This document shows, piece after piece, positions 6,840 to 13,927 of a DNA stretch of 15,122 bases. Position 1 is the stretch's first letter. Each line of letters begins with the position of its first letter. Source of the DNA: Adhaeribacter sp. (GTDB taxonomy: Bacteria; Bacteroidota; Bacteroidia; Cytophagales; Hymenobacteraceae). The notes under the pieces were generated by a model that saw only the letters and a list, made by a program, of their open reading frames with translations, was not told where the DNA came from and did not search any database. The position numbers and the translations under genes were made by a program. The stretch lies in NCBI GenBank assembly GCA_028288395.1, contig JAQBNV010000326.1, positions 1 through 15,122 on the forward strand, in the 5' to 3' direction.

Positions 6840-8116
6840 TCAAGTAAACTTTCTAAACGCATTCCACGGGAGCCTTTTATCAGCAGGTGCGTATCCCGGA
6901 ACGGGTGTTGCTGCAACCACGCCAGTAAGGTTTCTTTATTATTAAAATAGGTAAACGCCGGATGGTTTTGCGCTGCGGCCTGCATTTCCTGGCCGCATAA
7001 TATTACGGCATCAAATCCCAGCGAATTGCATAAATCTCCCAGTTTACGGTGTTCTTCGGGACTGTCGGCTCCCAGTTCAAACATATCACCCAAAATAACT
7101 ATTTTTTTAGTTGCCTGGACTTTGGCAAAATCTGTTACCGCTGCCGCCATTGAGGCCGGGTTGGCATTGTAGGCATCGAGTAAAATCGTATTGCTGCCTT
7201 TCTGCACTACCTGCGACCGGTTATTGGACGGTGCATACGCGGCTATGGTTTGGTTTATTTCGGCGATAGGTACATTAAAATATTTGCCCACACAGGAGGC
7301 TGCCGCAATATTTTCGAAATTATATTCCCCTATTATTTGGGTTTTCACTTCTTCGCCGTTCTCCGCGGTATAAACGACATACGGCGATGCTTCCCGAAAC
7401 TCAGCGTGAAAAAAATCCGTTGCCGCGGGGTAAGTTATTTGATCTTTTAGGCCGCGGGCCAGGCGCGTCAGGTGTTCGTTGCGACTGTTCAGAAATATTG
7501 TGCCGCCCTGCTGATCCAGGTGCCGGTACAGTTCGCTTTTAGCCTGGGCTACGCCCTCAAAACTGCCGAATCCTTCGAGGTGGGCTTTGCCGATATTCGT
7601 GATTAATCCGTGGGTGGGCAAGGCTATACTACAAAGTTGCGCAATCTCGTTTATATGATTAGCGCCCATTTCTACAATGGCTATTTCGTGTTCCGGCCGG
7701 ATGCTTAACACGGTAAGCGGTACCCCAATGTGATTATTCAGGTTGCCGCGGGTATAAAGCGTGCGGTACCGCTGGCTTAGTACTGCATTGGTCAGTTCCT
7801 TGGTGGTGGTTTTGCCGTTACTGCCCGTGATACCAATTACCGGAATCGTTAGTTGCCGGCGGTGGTAAAGGGCCAGGTTCTGCAAGGCCACGAGGGTGTC
7901 GGGTACCACCAGGCAGCGGTCACTGGCGTAAGCGGCATCGTCCACAATCGCGTATAAGGCTCCTTTGTCCAGGGCCTGCTGTGCAAAACCTGCTCCTTTA
8001 AAGTTGGGCCCGTTCAGGGCAAAAAATAAGGATTGGTGTTGGTCGGCCCGCGAATCGGTACTTACCTGCTGGGATTGCTGGTAAAGTCCGTAGAGTTGTT
8101 CGGTATTTATAAACAT
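6830..8116 (-). CDS. murF: UDP-N-acetylmuramoyl-tripeptide--D-alanyl-D-alanine ligase (MurF)
   Basis: MurF adds D-Ala-D-Ala to UDP-MurNAc-tripeptide, the last cytoplasmic step of peptidoglycan precursor synthesis. The 428-residue protein has an N-terminal UDP-binding domain (about 1-85, with STDSR at 19-23), the ATPase domain with P-loop GITGSNGKTTTK (95-106), NLNNHIGVP (125-133), EMGANHINEI (149-158), TNIGKAHLEGFGS (173-185) and the carbamylated-lysine region around Lys193, then the C-terminal domain with YNANP (316-320), LGDMFELG (342-349) and KGSRGMRLE (414-422). All signature motifs are intact. It is alone, outside any dcw cluster, which is common in this phylum. It is convergent with tatA and divergent from the FG-GAP gene, with only 40 bp between the two starts. 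Confidence 0.96.
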   Translation of the reverse strand: MFINTEQLYGLYQQSQQVSTDSRADQHQSLFFALNGPNFKGAGFAQQALDKGALYAIVDDAAYASDRCLVVPDTLVALQNLALYHRRQLTIPVIGITGSNGKTTTKELTNAVLSQRYRTLYTRGNLNNHIGVPLTVLSIRPEHEIAIVEMGANHINEIAQLCSIALPTHGLITNIGKAHLEGFGSFEGVAQAKSELYRHLDQQGGTIFLNSRNEHLTRLARGLKDQITYPAATDFFHAEFREASPYVVYTAENGEEVKTQIIGEYNFENIAAASCVGKYFNVPIAEINQTIAAYAPSNNRSQVVQKGSNTILLDAYNANPASMAAAVTDFAKVQATKKIVILGDMFELGADSPEEHRKLGDLCNSLGFDAVILCGQEMQAAAQNHPAFTYFNNKETLLAWLQQHPFRDTHLLIKGSRGMRLESLLEVM

Positions 8117-8156
8117 AAAGTAATATTTAAATCGCTATATTTTGTTCCTTCGTGCT

Positions 8157-10379
8157 ATGATGAAAGGTTTACCCGTTGCGATACTTTTAATTATATTAAG
8201 CTGCCATCTCCGGGTTGCGGCTCAGCAGCAATATGAATTTCGTTTCCGGAACGATGTAAAAATAGTAATTGATTCTGATACGGTAAAAGATCCGTGGGCC
8301 GGTGGCCTGAATAGTCCGGTTTTCTCCAAGATAGAACTGAATAACGACGGCACCGAAGATTTATTTATTTACGACCGCACCCTGAATAAAATATTCACTT
8401 ACGTAGCCTTTTCAATAAACGGGCAATGGCAGTGGCAATACGCTCCCCAGTACGAACAATTATTTCCGGCGGACCTGAACGGATGGGTTTTACTGCGTGA
8501 TTTTAACAACGACGGCCGCAAAGATATTTTTACCAAAACCAATGCCGGCATCAAAGTTTATAAAAATATTGCGGGTACCCAGGGCCTGCCGGCATTTACG
8601 GTAGCCGCCGATTTTATTCGCTTTAATAAAGACATAAACCTGCAGGCCAGCAGCGAAAATCTGCCCGCCTTGCTGGACCTGGATGACGATGGCGACCTGG
8701 ATATTTTAACCTTCGATTTTTCGGGCAGTACTACTATCGAATATTATAAAAATGTGGCAGTGGAAGAAAGTCTGCCAGCCGATCAACTCAAATTTACCCT
8801 CGAAACAAACTGGTGGGGCAAGCTTACCAAGTGTCCGCACGTATGCAACGGCTACCTGTTTAACAGCAGTTGCCGCACCGACGGCACCAACCACAACGAC
8901 GGCATGAACCTGCTGGCCCTGGATGTGGACGGCGACACCGATAAAGATATTTTGGTGGGCGGCGATGCCTGCCCCGACCTGGTACGAATTACGAACAGTG
9001 GCAACTTAACCGCCGCCGCTTTAGCCTCCTCTGGTATACAGCTGAATTATCCCGGCAATACTACCCGCGCCAGTTTTAATTATTTCCCGGCGGCGTATTA
9101 CGAAGATGTAACCTTTGATAACCAAAAAGACTTACTCGTGGCGCCTTTTGTGCGCAGCAATACAAACGACGAGGTTAATTTTGCCCAATCGGCCTGGTTG
9201 TATAAAAATACCAGTGCCACCGCCATTCCGGCTTTTGTTTTTCAGCAGCAGAACTTTTTACAGGCCAATATGGTGGATGCGGGGGAGCAATCGGCGCCGG
9301 CCCTGGCCGATGTAGACGCCGACGGCGACCTGGATATGCTGTTGGGTAACCGGTCGGGCAAGGTATGGTTTTTCCGGAATGTAGGCACGGCCACGAAAGC
9401 AATATTTAAACGCGAAACCACCGATTATTTAAATATTGCCGGTGCTGGTTTCCGGGATATAAAGCCCCAGTTTGCCGATATCAACAGCGATGGCCGCCTG
9501 GATTTGATTCTGGCCGTAACCACGGGCACCACCGGATCGATAAAATATATTTTGAACACCGCCGCTGTGGGGCAACCGGCTAATTATGCGCTGGCAAATA
9601 TAAAATCCCTGGCGATCGGGCAATTTATTGGCGATGTACCGGCTTTTTACGATCTCGACCACGATGGCGATCAGGACCTGGTGCTGGCTTCGAACGTACG
9701 GTCGAGCCCGACCGGCGGCGCACTGCGTTTTTACCGCAACACCGGTACCGCTGCCAACCCGGTTTATACCCTGGAGAATGATGCCTGGGGCGGTATTACC
9801 GCCGAGTTGTCGCGGCAGAATGTTTATCCCATCTTTACCGACCTGAACAAAGTTCAGAGCCCCGAGCTGTTGCTGGTGGACGATACCGGCGAAATACGCA
9901 TTTATCCGAATATCCGGCAGAACCTGAATGGCGTCTTTACCGCCGTTACCGAGATTTTGCCTAATCCCCAAACACAAGTATTTGGCCCTAGCCGGCTGGG
10001 TAATTTCCTGGCCCCGGCCGCCGCCGATTTAAATGCCGACGGAAAGCCCGAAATCATCGCCGGCAGCCGGGCAGGCGGCTTGTATTACCTGAGTCAGGAG
10101 ATGCGCGGGGAACTGGTAAACCCGGACCCGTTGCCGGAACAATCCGAAGTAGTTATTTTCCCTAACCCCATTACCCGCGATTTAATATTAACTATCCGGA
10201 GCCCCGAAAAAGTAACCTTTACCCTGTTCAATACGGCGGGGCAGCGGCTAGGTATAGCAAGTAATATTTTAGCCACAGTGCACCGGGTAAGCGTAGCGGA
10301 TTTAAAACCTGGCCTGTACCTGGTGCAGGTACAAACTGCCGATTCCCACCAGACCAGTCACAAAATTGTTGTTTTCTAA
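8157..10379 (+). CDS. Exported FG-GAP/VCBS repeat protein with T9SS sorting domain
   Basis: I chose ATG 8157 (740 aa) because a TTG start at 8142 would place charged residues before a good signal peptide. The first 23 residues (MMKGLPVAILLI to RVAAQ) form a type I signal peptide. The mature part contains about nine FG-GAP/VCBS units with Ca-binding cores such as LNNDGTEDL, FNNDGRKDI, LDDDGDLDI, VDADGDLDM, INSDGRLDL, LDHDGDQDL and LNADGKPEI, expected to form a beta-propeller-like domain. A four-cysteine insert (CPHVC, a further Cys, then GGDAC; about 226-272) may be disulfide-bonded. Residues about 664-740 (IFPNPITRDLIL to the end) match a type A Por sorting domain, so the protein should cross the outer membrane by T9SS and be released or anchored. 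A weak TATATTTTG box lies at 8136-8144. The ligand is unknown. It is followed by a small gene after 3 bp. Confidence 0.9.
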   Translation: MMKGLPVAILLIILSCHLRVAAQQQYEFRFRNDVKIVIDSDTVKDPWAGGLNSPVFSKIELNNDGTEDLFIYDRTLNKIFTYVAFSINGQWQWQYAPQYEQLFPADLNGWVLLRDFNNDGRKDIFTKTNAGIKVYKNIAGTQGLPAFTVAADFIRFNKDINLQASSENLPALLDLDDDGDLDILTFDFSGSTTIEYYKNVAVEESLPADQLKFTLETNWWGKLTKCPHVCNGYLFNSSCRTDGTNHNDGMNLLALDVDGDTDKDILVGGDACPDLVRITNSGNLTAAALASSGIQLNYPGNTTRASFNYFPAAYYEDVTFDNQKDLLVAPFVRSNTNDEVNFAQSAWLYKNTSATAIPAFVFQQQNFLQANMVDAGEQSAPALADVDADGDLDMLLGNRSGKVWFFRNVGTATKAIFKRETTDYLNIAGAGFRDIKPQFADINSDGRLDLILAVTTGTTGSIKYILNTAAVGQPANYALANIKSLAIGQFIGDVPAFYDLDHDGDQDLVLASNVRSSPTGGALRFYRNTGTAANPVYTLENDAWGGITAELSRQNVYPIFTDLNKVQSPELLLVDDTGEIRIYPNIRQNLNGVFTAVTEILPNPQTQVFGPSRLGNFLAPAAADLNADGKPEIIAGSRAGGLYYLSQEMRGELVNPDPLPEQSEVVIFPNPITRDLILTIRSPEKVTFTLFNTAGQRLGIASNILATVHRVSVADLKPGLYLVQVQTADSHQTSHKIVVF

Positions 10380-10382
10380 AGC

Positions 10383-10799
10383 ATGCAGGTTTTTATCCAG
10401 GTTACAATAGAAGATAAAGCATCTTTCTCTTACCAAAGGCCCTTGTTGCAATGGCTGAAAGCCCGCACGCCGGAAATGACGGTGCTGGACATCGATTCTT
10501 TTTCGGACGAGATGCTGGTGTCGCAGGCAACTCGTTTGCTAACGGAATCAACGCAATACGCAATCTATTTTAAGGTAACAACCCCCAATGCCCCACTGGG
10601 AACGGCTTTTAAACTGCTGGAGGAAATAATCCGGGAAACAAAGCCGGCCCTGATTTTACTCGAAGGCACCCACGCCCGTTTATCCGCCATTGTGCAGGCC
10701 CGAACGCACCTGATGCTAAATACTATACAAAATTCCGAAGCAGGAGAAATTCACCTGGCAAAATATTTCGGTTTGCCTAATCCTTTACCTGCAGGCTAA
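10383..10799 (+). CDS. Conserved-looking hypothetical protein, 138 aa
   Basis: I do not recognise the family. The ATG lies 3 bp after the stop of the exported FG-GAP gene, so the two are very probably co-transcribed and perhaps translationally coupled. There is no signal peptide or membrane segment. The order of hydrophobic and helical stretches (VFIQVTIE, a helix with LLQWLKAR, MTVLDIDSF, a helix, YAIYFKVTT, a helix FKLLEEIIRET, then ALILLEGTH) suggests a small cytoplasmic alpha/beta fold of Rossmann-like order; this is a reading of the pattern only. Codon use looks like its neighbours. The last 23 bp overlap, tail to tail, the end of the omega-amidase gene on the other strand. It need not work with the exported protein, from which it is separated by the membrane. 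Confidence 0.75.
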   Translation: MQVFIQVTIEDKASFSYQRPLLQWLKARTPEMTVLDIDSFSDEMLVSQATRLLTESTQYAIYFKVTTPNAPLGTAFKLLEEIIRETKPALILLEGTHARLSAIVQARTHLMLNTIQNSEAGEIHLAKYFGLPNPLPAG

Positions 10800-11562
10800 A
10801 CGAATCGGCATCTAAATGGGCCGGGAAAGACGCGCGGTAATGGGTTAAGGTTTGGGAAGAAAGCGTGATTGTTTTTACAGCTTCTTCGTCAGGTTGTTGC
10901 CAGATGCGTTCGCCGGTAGGTCCGTAAACCCCCGAGTCGCCGGTATAGGGTATATTTTTGCCGTCAGTGCCCACCCGGTTTACCCCTACTACATAAGCCA
11001 GATTTTCGATGGCGCGGGCCGGCAGCAAGGTTTGCCAGGCCAGGCTTCTTTTGGCGGGCCAATTGGCCACGTACAAAAGCAAATCGTAATCCGGGCCAAT
11101 GTTGCGACTCCAGACCGGAAACCGTAAATCGTAACAAATAAGCGGACAAATTCGCCAGTCTTTCAGGGTAACTACCAGCCGGCGGGTGCCAGCGGTATAA
11201 ACCTGGTGTTCGTCGACCATCCGGAATAAATGCCGTTTATCGTAGTGCTCGAAACTGCCATCGGGCCGCACCCACAGCAGGCGGTTATAGTAACGCCCTT
11301 GGTCCTCAGTAATCAGGCTGCCCGTTACCACGGCGCCGTGTTTATAGGCTTGTTCTTTTAGCCAATCCAATGTAGCGCCGGTGGGGTTTTCGGCCCATTG
11401 CGGGGCATCCATGCTGAAACCGGTGGTAAACATTTCGGGCAACACAATCAGGTCGGTAGGTTGGGGCAAATTAGCCAGTTTTTGCGCCAGCATTTGCCGG
11501 TTAGCCGCCGGGTCGTGCCAGTGTAAATTAGTTTGTACCACGGTTACCATAAGGTCCTTCAT
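10777..11562 (-). CDS. Nitrilase-family omega-amidase (YafV/Nit2-like)
   Basis: This 261-residue carbon-nitrogen hydrolase has the complete nitrilase triad: Glu43 in LPEMF, Lys109 in YDKRHLF and Cys143 in ICYDLRFP. The EMFTTGF, DKRHLF and CYDLRFPVWSRN motifs are those of the YafV/Nit2 branch, which hydrolyses alpha-ketoglutaramate (or alpha-ketosuccinamate) to the keto acid and ammonia. The substrate is inferred from this branch and from the aminotransferase gene upstream on the same strand, which could generate ketoglutaramate by transaminating glutamine. The start at 11562 (MKDLMVTVVQTN) is preceded directly by an array of 7-nt units; Met5 at 11550 is a possible alternative start. The protein is cytoplasmic. 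The 3' end overlaps the convergent gene by 23 bp, with no terminator visible between them. Confidence 0.9.
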   Translation of the reverse strand: MKDLMVTVVQTNLHWHDPAANRQMLAQKLANLPQPTDLIVLPEMFTTGFSMDAPQWAENPTGATLDWLKEQAYKHGAVVTGSLITEDQGRYYNRLLWVRPDGSFEHYDKRHLFRMVDEHQVYTAGTRRLVVTLKDWRICPLICYDLRFPVWSRNIGPDYDLLLYVANWPAKRSLAWQTLLPARAIENLAYVVGVNRVGTDGKNIPYTGDSGVYGPTGERIWQQPDEEAVKTITLSSQTLTHYRASFPAHLDADSFSLQVKD

Positions 11563-11859
11563 GTTTTTAGTGATTAGTTTTTAGCGGTTAATTATTAGTT
11601 TTTTAGCAGATAATCATCATTAATCAACCCGCAACAGCTTTTACTTATATTCCCGGTTTGAATTTTCTTGTGCTGAAGCAGGGCTTTTAAGATTGTGCTT
11701 TTTGGTCTTTAGCCCCAATAGTTTAATATTTATTTTCTGTTAAGAAAAAGAAAATCTTACCCGGTATTTTTCCTAAATCCTTAAATCATAACCAATCCCA
11801 GCTACATAAACGAAACACTAACCCCTAAATACTAAATACTAACTGCTAAAAACTAACTA
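11563..11859. other. 297-bp gap between the aminotransferase and omega-amidase genes, bordered by inverted heptad arrays
   Basis: No coding sequence is supported. The left edge (11564-11606) and right edge (11817-11865) carry 7-nt unit arrays in opposite orientation. The AT-rich centre holds one modest hairpin, ATTTTCT/AGAAAAT (11732-11755), and nothing else I can name; no TAnnTTTG box for the omega-amidase gene is seen. Confidence 0.6.
11564..11606. repeat. Heptad array, left copy (units ending TTAG)
   Basis: Six consecutive units of seven bases (the last with one extra T) mostly read NNNTTAG, for example TTTTTAG at 11564-11570 and again at 11578-11584. On the minus strand the array is CTAA-rich and ends one base before the omega-amidase ATG (11560-11562). 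It is the inverted, degenerate partner of the array at 11817-11865. Confidence 0.6.
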
Positions 11860-11865
11860 CTAAAG
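11817..11865. repeat. Heptad array, right copy (consensus ACTAAAT)
   Basis: Seven consecutive 7-nt units with consensus ACTAAAT start at 11817, 11824, 11831, 11838, 11845, 11852 and 11859. The last unit runs into the stop codon of the aminotransferase gene (11860-11862). Its reverse complement aligns with the left array over about 33 positions with some 27 identities, including the shared 12-mer TTAGTTTTTAGC. Confidence 0.7.
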
Positions 11866-13008
11866 GCTGCAAAGCTTTTCGGCCGCCCGGCGCAAGGTTT
11901 CTTCGTTCTTGGCAAAACAGAAACGCAGCACTTTGTGATCCTGGTGATTGTGGTAAAATACTGAAACCGGAATAGCAGCCACGCCCGCTTCCTGCGTCAG
12001 GCGGCGGGCAAAGATTACATCCGATTCGGCGGTAATATTTCCGTAATAAGCCAATTGGAAATATGTGCCGGCAGCAGGTAATATTTTAAACCGCGAAGTA
12101 GCCAGCAGGCTCCCGAATAAATTTCTTTTCGCTTCGTAAAATGCCGCCAGGCCTAAGTAATGGCTGGTATTTTGCAGGTAATCGGCCAAGGCGTACTGCA
12201 AAGGGGTAGTGGTGCTAAAAGTAATATATTGGTGAATATGGCGAAACTCCTGCGTCAGGGCGGGCGGCGCTACGCAATAACCTACTTTCCAGCCGGTAGC
12301 ATGGTAGGTCTTCCCGAAAGAAGAAACAATAAAGCTGCGGCTGCTTAAGGTGGGCTGGCGTAACAGGCTTTGGTGGAGCTGGCCGTCGTATACCATGTGT
12401 TCGTATACTTCATCGCCAATCAGAAATATAGCCGTGTCGGCAATAAGCTGGGTTAAAATATCTAAATCCTGACTGCTTAAAGTAGCGCCGGTAGGGTTGT
12501 GGGGCGAGTTAAGGATTAGCAGCCGGGTTTTGGGGGTGATGCGGGCTTTAAGTAAATCCCAGTCTATTTTATAATCCGGCAACGTGAGCGGTACAAATAC
12601 AGGATGGCCACCGTTCAGTTGGATGGCCGGTACGTAGGAATCGTAAGCCGGTTCGATTACCAATACTTCGTCGCCGGGACGCACCACGGCCGCAATGGCG
12701 CAAAACAAGGCTTCGGTTGCGCCGGAGGTAACGGTAATTTCGGTGTCGGGATCCGGCGCCACGCCGTACAGCAGCTTTGTTTTTTTACTGATTTGCTGCC
12801 GCAGTTGCAGGAGGCCGGCCATGGGCGCGTATTGGTTATAACCGCTGCGGGTATAATGACCCACCAGTTCGGCTAACTCGGGTGGGCAGCTGAAATCCGG
12901 GAAGCCCTGTGATAAATTAATGGCGCCGTGGGCCTGGGCCAGTTGCGACATAACCGTGAATATACTGTTGCCTACCTGGGGCAACTTAGAGGGAGGTAAG
13001 TTTATCAT
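11860..13008 (-). CDS. PLP-dependent aminotransferase, methionine/glutamine (YbdL/KAT) type
   Basis: A class I/II aminotransferase of 382 residues, complete against the usual 380-390. Visible landmarks are INLSQGFPDFSCP (30-42), YNQYAPMAGLLQLR (57-70), SGATEA (95-100), NSPHNPTG with Asn171, GDEVYEH with Asp199 and Tyr202, the PLP lysine Lys233 in SSFGKTYHATGWKVGY and the carboxylate-binding Arg362 in VLRFCFAK. The QGFPDF and HNPTG/GKTYHATGWK set is that of the methionine aminotransferase YbdL and the kynurenine/glutamine transaminase K family, enzymes that favour methionine, glutamine and aromatic residues. With the omega-amidase downstream on the same strand it could close methionine salvage, regenerating Met from ketomethiobutyrate with glutamine as donor. 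The exact substrate is inferred. The start at 13008 overlaps the stop of a possible 12-codon upstream frame. Confidence 0.9.
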   Translation of the reverse strand: MINLPPSKLPQVGNSIFTVMSQLAQAHGAINLSQGFPDFSCPPELAELVGHYTRSGYNQYAPMAGLLQLRQQISKKTKLLYGVAPDPDTEITVTSGATEALFCAIAAVVRPGDEVLVIEPAYDSYVPAIQLNGGHPVFVPLTLPDYKIDWDLLKARITPKTRLLILNSPHNPTGATLSSQDLDILTQLIADTAIFLIGDEVYEHMVYDGQLHQSLLRQPTLSSRSFIVSSFGKTYHATGWKVGYCVAPPALTQEFRHIHQYITFSTTTPLQYALADYLQNTSHYLGLAAFYEAKRNLFGSLLATSRFKILPAAGTYFQLAYYGNITAESDVIFARRLTQEAGVAAIPVSVFYHNHQDHKVLRFCFAKNEETLRRAAEKLCSL

Positions 13009-13043
13009 GCAGCAGGATGACTTAAGCAGTGGCGGACCTTCAT
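13005..13043 (-). other. Possible upstream mini-frame coupled to the aminotransferase start
   Basis: On the minus strand an ATG at 13043 opens a 12-residue frame, MKVRHCLSHPAA, whose TGA overlaps the aminotransferase ATG in an ATGA arrangement. Its ATG lies in the 3' part of a weak stem CCTTC/GAAGG (13037-13056). Such an arrangement can couple translation, but a frame this short can arise by chance and there is no Shine-Dalgarno signal. Confidence 0.25.
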
Positions 13044-13061
13044 TTTTAAAGGAAGGATATT

Positions 13062-13466
13062 TTAGGGTTGCTTCTCCGCCAATATTTTTTGTACTATCCC
13101 TTCCGATAAGGGCTTGTTGTAATAAGCAGCTATGCGCGGGAATTCTTTTATACGGGCTAAATCTACAGAACTCACCGAAGAGGAAAGCATAACCACCTGA
13201 ATATCCGGATCCCCGGTGCCCGCTGATTTTTCGTATTCCTGCATAAATTCAAACCCATCCATCACGGGCATATTAATATCCAGCAGTATTAGCAAAGGGG
13301 TGTTTTCCGGGTTGGTGGCATGGGTTCGCAAATAGAACAATGCTTCTTCGCCGTTACCCGCTTCCGCAATCGTATGGGCCGCCGCCATCCGCTTTAATAA
13401 CCGACGGTGCAGAAAATTAGTCGTGTCATTGTCATCAACTAATAAAATGGTTCTGTAAGAAAACAT
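13062..13466 (-). CDS. Single-domain response regulator (REC only)
   Basis: This 134-residue protein is a bare receiver domain. The acidic pair Asp11-Asp12 in LLVDDND, the phospho-acceptor Asp63 in LLDINMPVMDGFEF, a serine in the VVMLSSS strand (Ser95) and Lys118 in YYNKPL complete the phosphorylation pocket. There is no output domain, so it should work by protein-protein contact, as CheY-like or phosphorelay proteins do. Related stand-alone receivers in Bacteroidota are often fed by hybrid or PAS-containing histidine kinases encoded elsewhere; no kinase is in the window. It lies 47 bp downstream of a similar gene and 53 bp upstream of the aminotransferase gene, all on the same strand, so the three may share a transcript. 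Confidence 0.92.
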   Translation of the reverse strand: MFSYRTILLVDDNDTTNFLHRRLLKRMAAAHTIAEAGNGEEALFYLRTHATNPENTPLLILLDINMPVMDGFEFMQEYEKSAGTGDPDIQVVMLSSSVSSVDLARIKEFPRIAAYYNKPLSEGIVQKILAEKQP

Positions 13467-13513
13467 GCCGTTACCTAAAGCCCTCTGAAGCCCGATTAAT
13501 GTTAATTTGTCTA

Positions 13514-13927
13514 TTAAGCCAACTGCCCGGGAAAGAAATCCTGCATCATCTGTTTTACATCATAATCGGTAAGAGGTTTGGGAAAATGCCGTTTTACTAC
13601 ACTATATTTTTCGAGGCGGTTCAAATCGTAAAAACTGGCGGAGGACGTAAGCATCATGATTTGCGTAGGAAGGGTGTTATGAAAGTTCAGGTCCTGGTAA
13701 ATTTCCAGAAATTCGAAGCCATCCATAATAGGCATTTTTATATCCAGGAAAATCAGTTCGGGGTATAAACCCGAGGGCTCGATAGATTTAAGAAAAGCCA
13801 GGGCCTGTTCCCCGTTCATAAATATTCTGATATCCTTGGCAATGTTGGTTCGTTTCAGGGTGCGCAAGTTCACGTGGTTTGTCGTTTCATCGTCGTCAAC
13901 CAGTACTATCAAATCCAGAGATCTCAT
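13514..13927 (-). CDS. Single-domain response regulator (REC only), second copy
   Basis: The frame is open to 14053, but I start at the ATG at 13925-13927 because MRSLDLIVLVDDDETTN is the normal start of a receiver, while the 42 codons upstream look non-coding. The 137-residue protein has Asp11-Asp12, phospho-acceptor Asp62 in IFLDIKMPIMDGFEFLE, Thr94 in MMLTSS and Lys117 in FPKPL. It is clearly a paralogue of the neighbouring receiver (shared VDDxxTTN, MPxMDGFEF and KPL blocks), diverged enough to suggest different partners. The upstream region is AT-rich, with an AACCGG/CCGGTT palindrome (13972-13985) about 45 bp before the start. It is the first gene of the probable minus-strand unit. Confidence 0.9.
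   Translation of the reverse strand: MRSLDLIVLVDDDETTNHVNLRTLKRTNIAKDIRIFMNGEQALAFLKSIEPSGLYPELIFLDIKMPIMDGFEFLEIYQDLNFHNTLPTQIMMLTSSASFYDLNRLEKYSVVKRHFPKPLTDYDVKQMMQDFFPGQLA

Noticed and set aside
8142..8156. TTG start for the FG-GAP gene, giving five more residues
   Set aside because: The ATG pair at 8157 gives a normal signal peptide start, and the TTG forms part of the likely promoter box.
8210..8225. Lipobox (ILSC) in the FG-GAP protein
   Set aside because: Leu at -2 does not fit the lipobox, a good AxA-type cleavage site follows a few residues later, and T9SS substrates use type I signal peptides.
9429..9977. A 182-codon open frame on the minus strand opposite the FG-GAP gene
   Set aside because: It lies inside a well-supported gene with repeat and sorting domains, and its composition looks like the reverse of G/C-rich Asp-Gly repeats, with no family likeness.
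11817..11865. CRISPR array or telomere-like CCCTAAA repeat
   Set aside because: The units are 7 nt without spacers, so this is not CRISPR; CCCTAAA occurs once by chance in a degenerate array.
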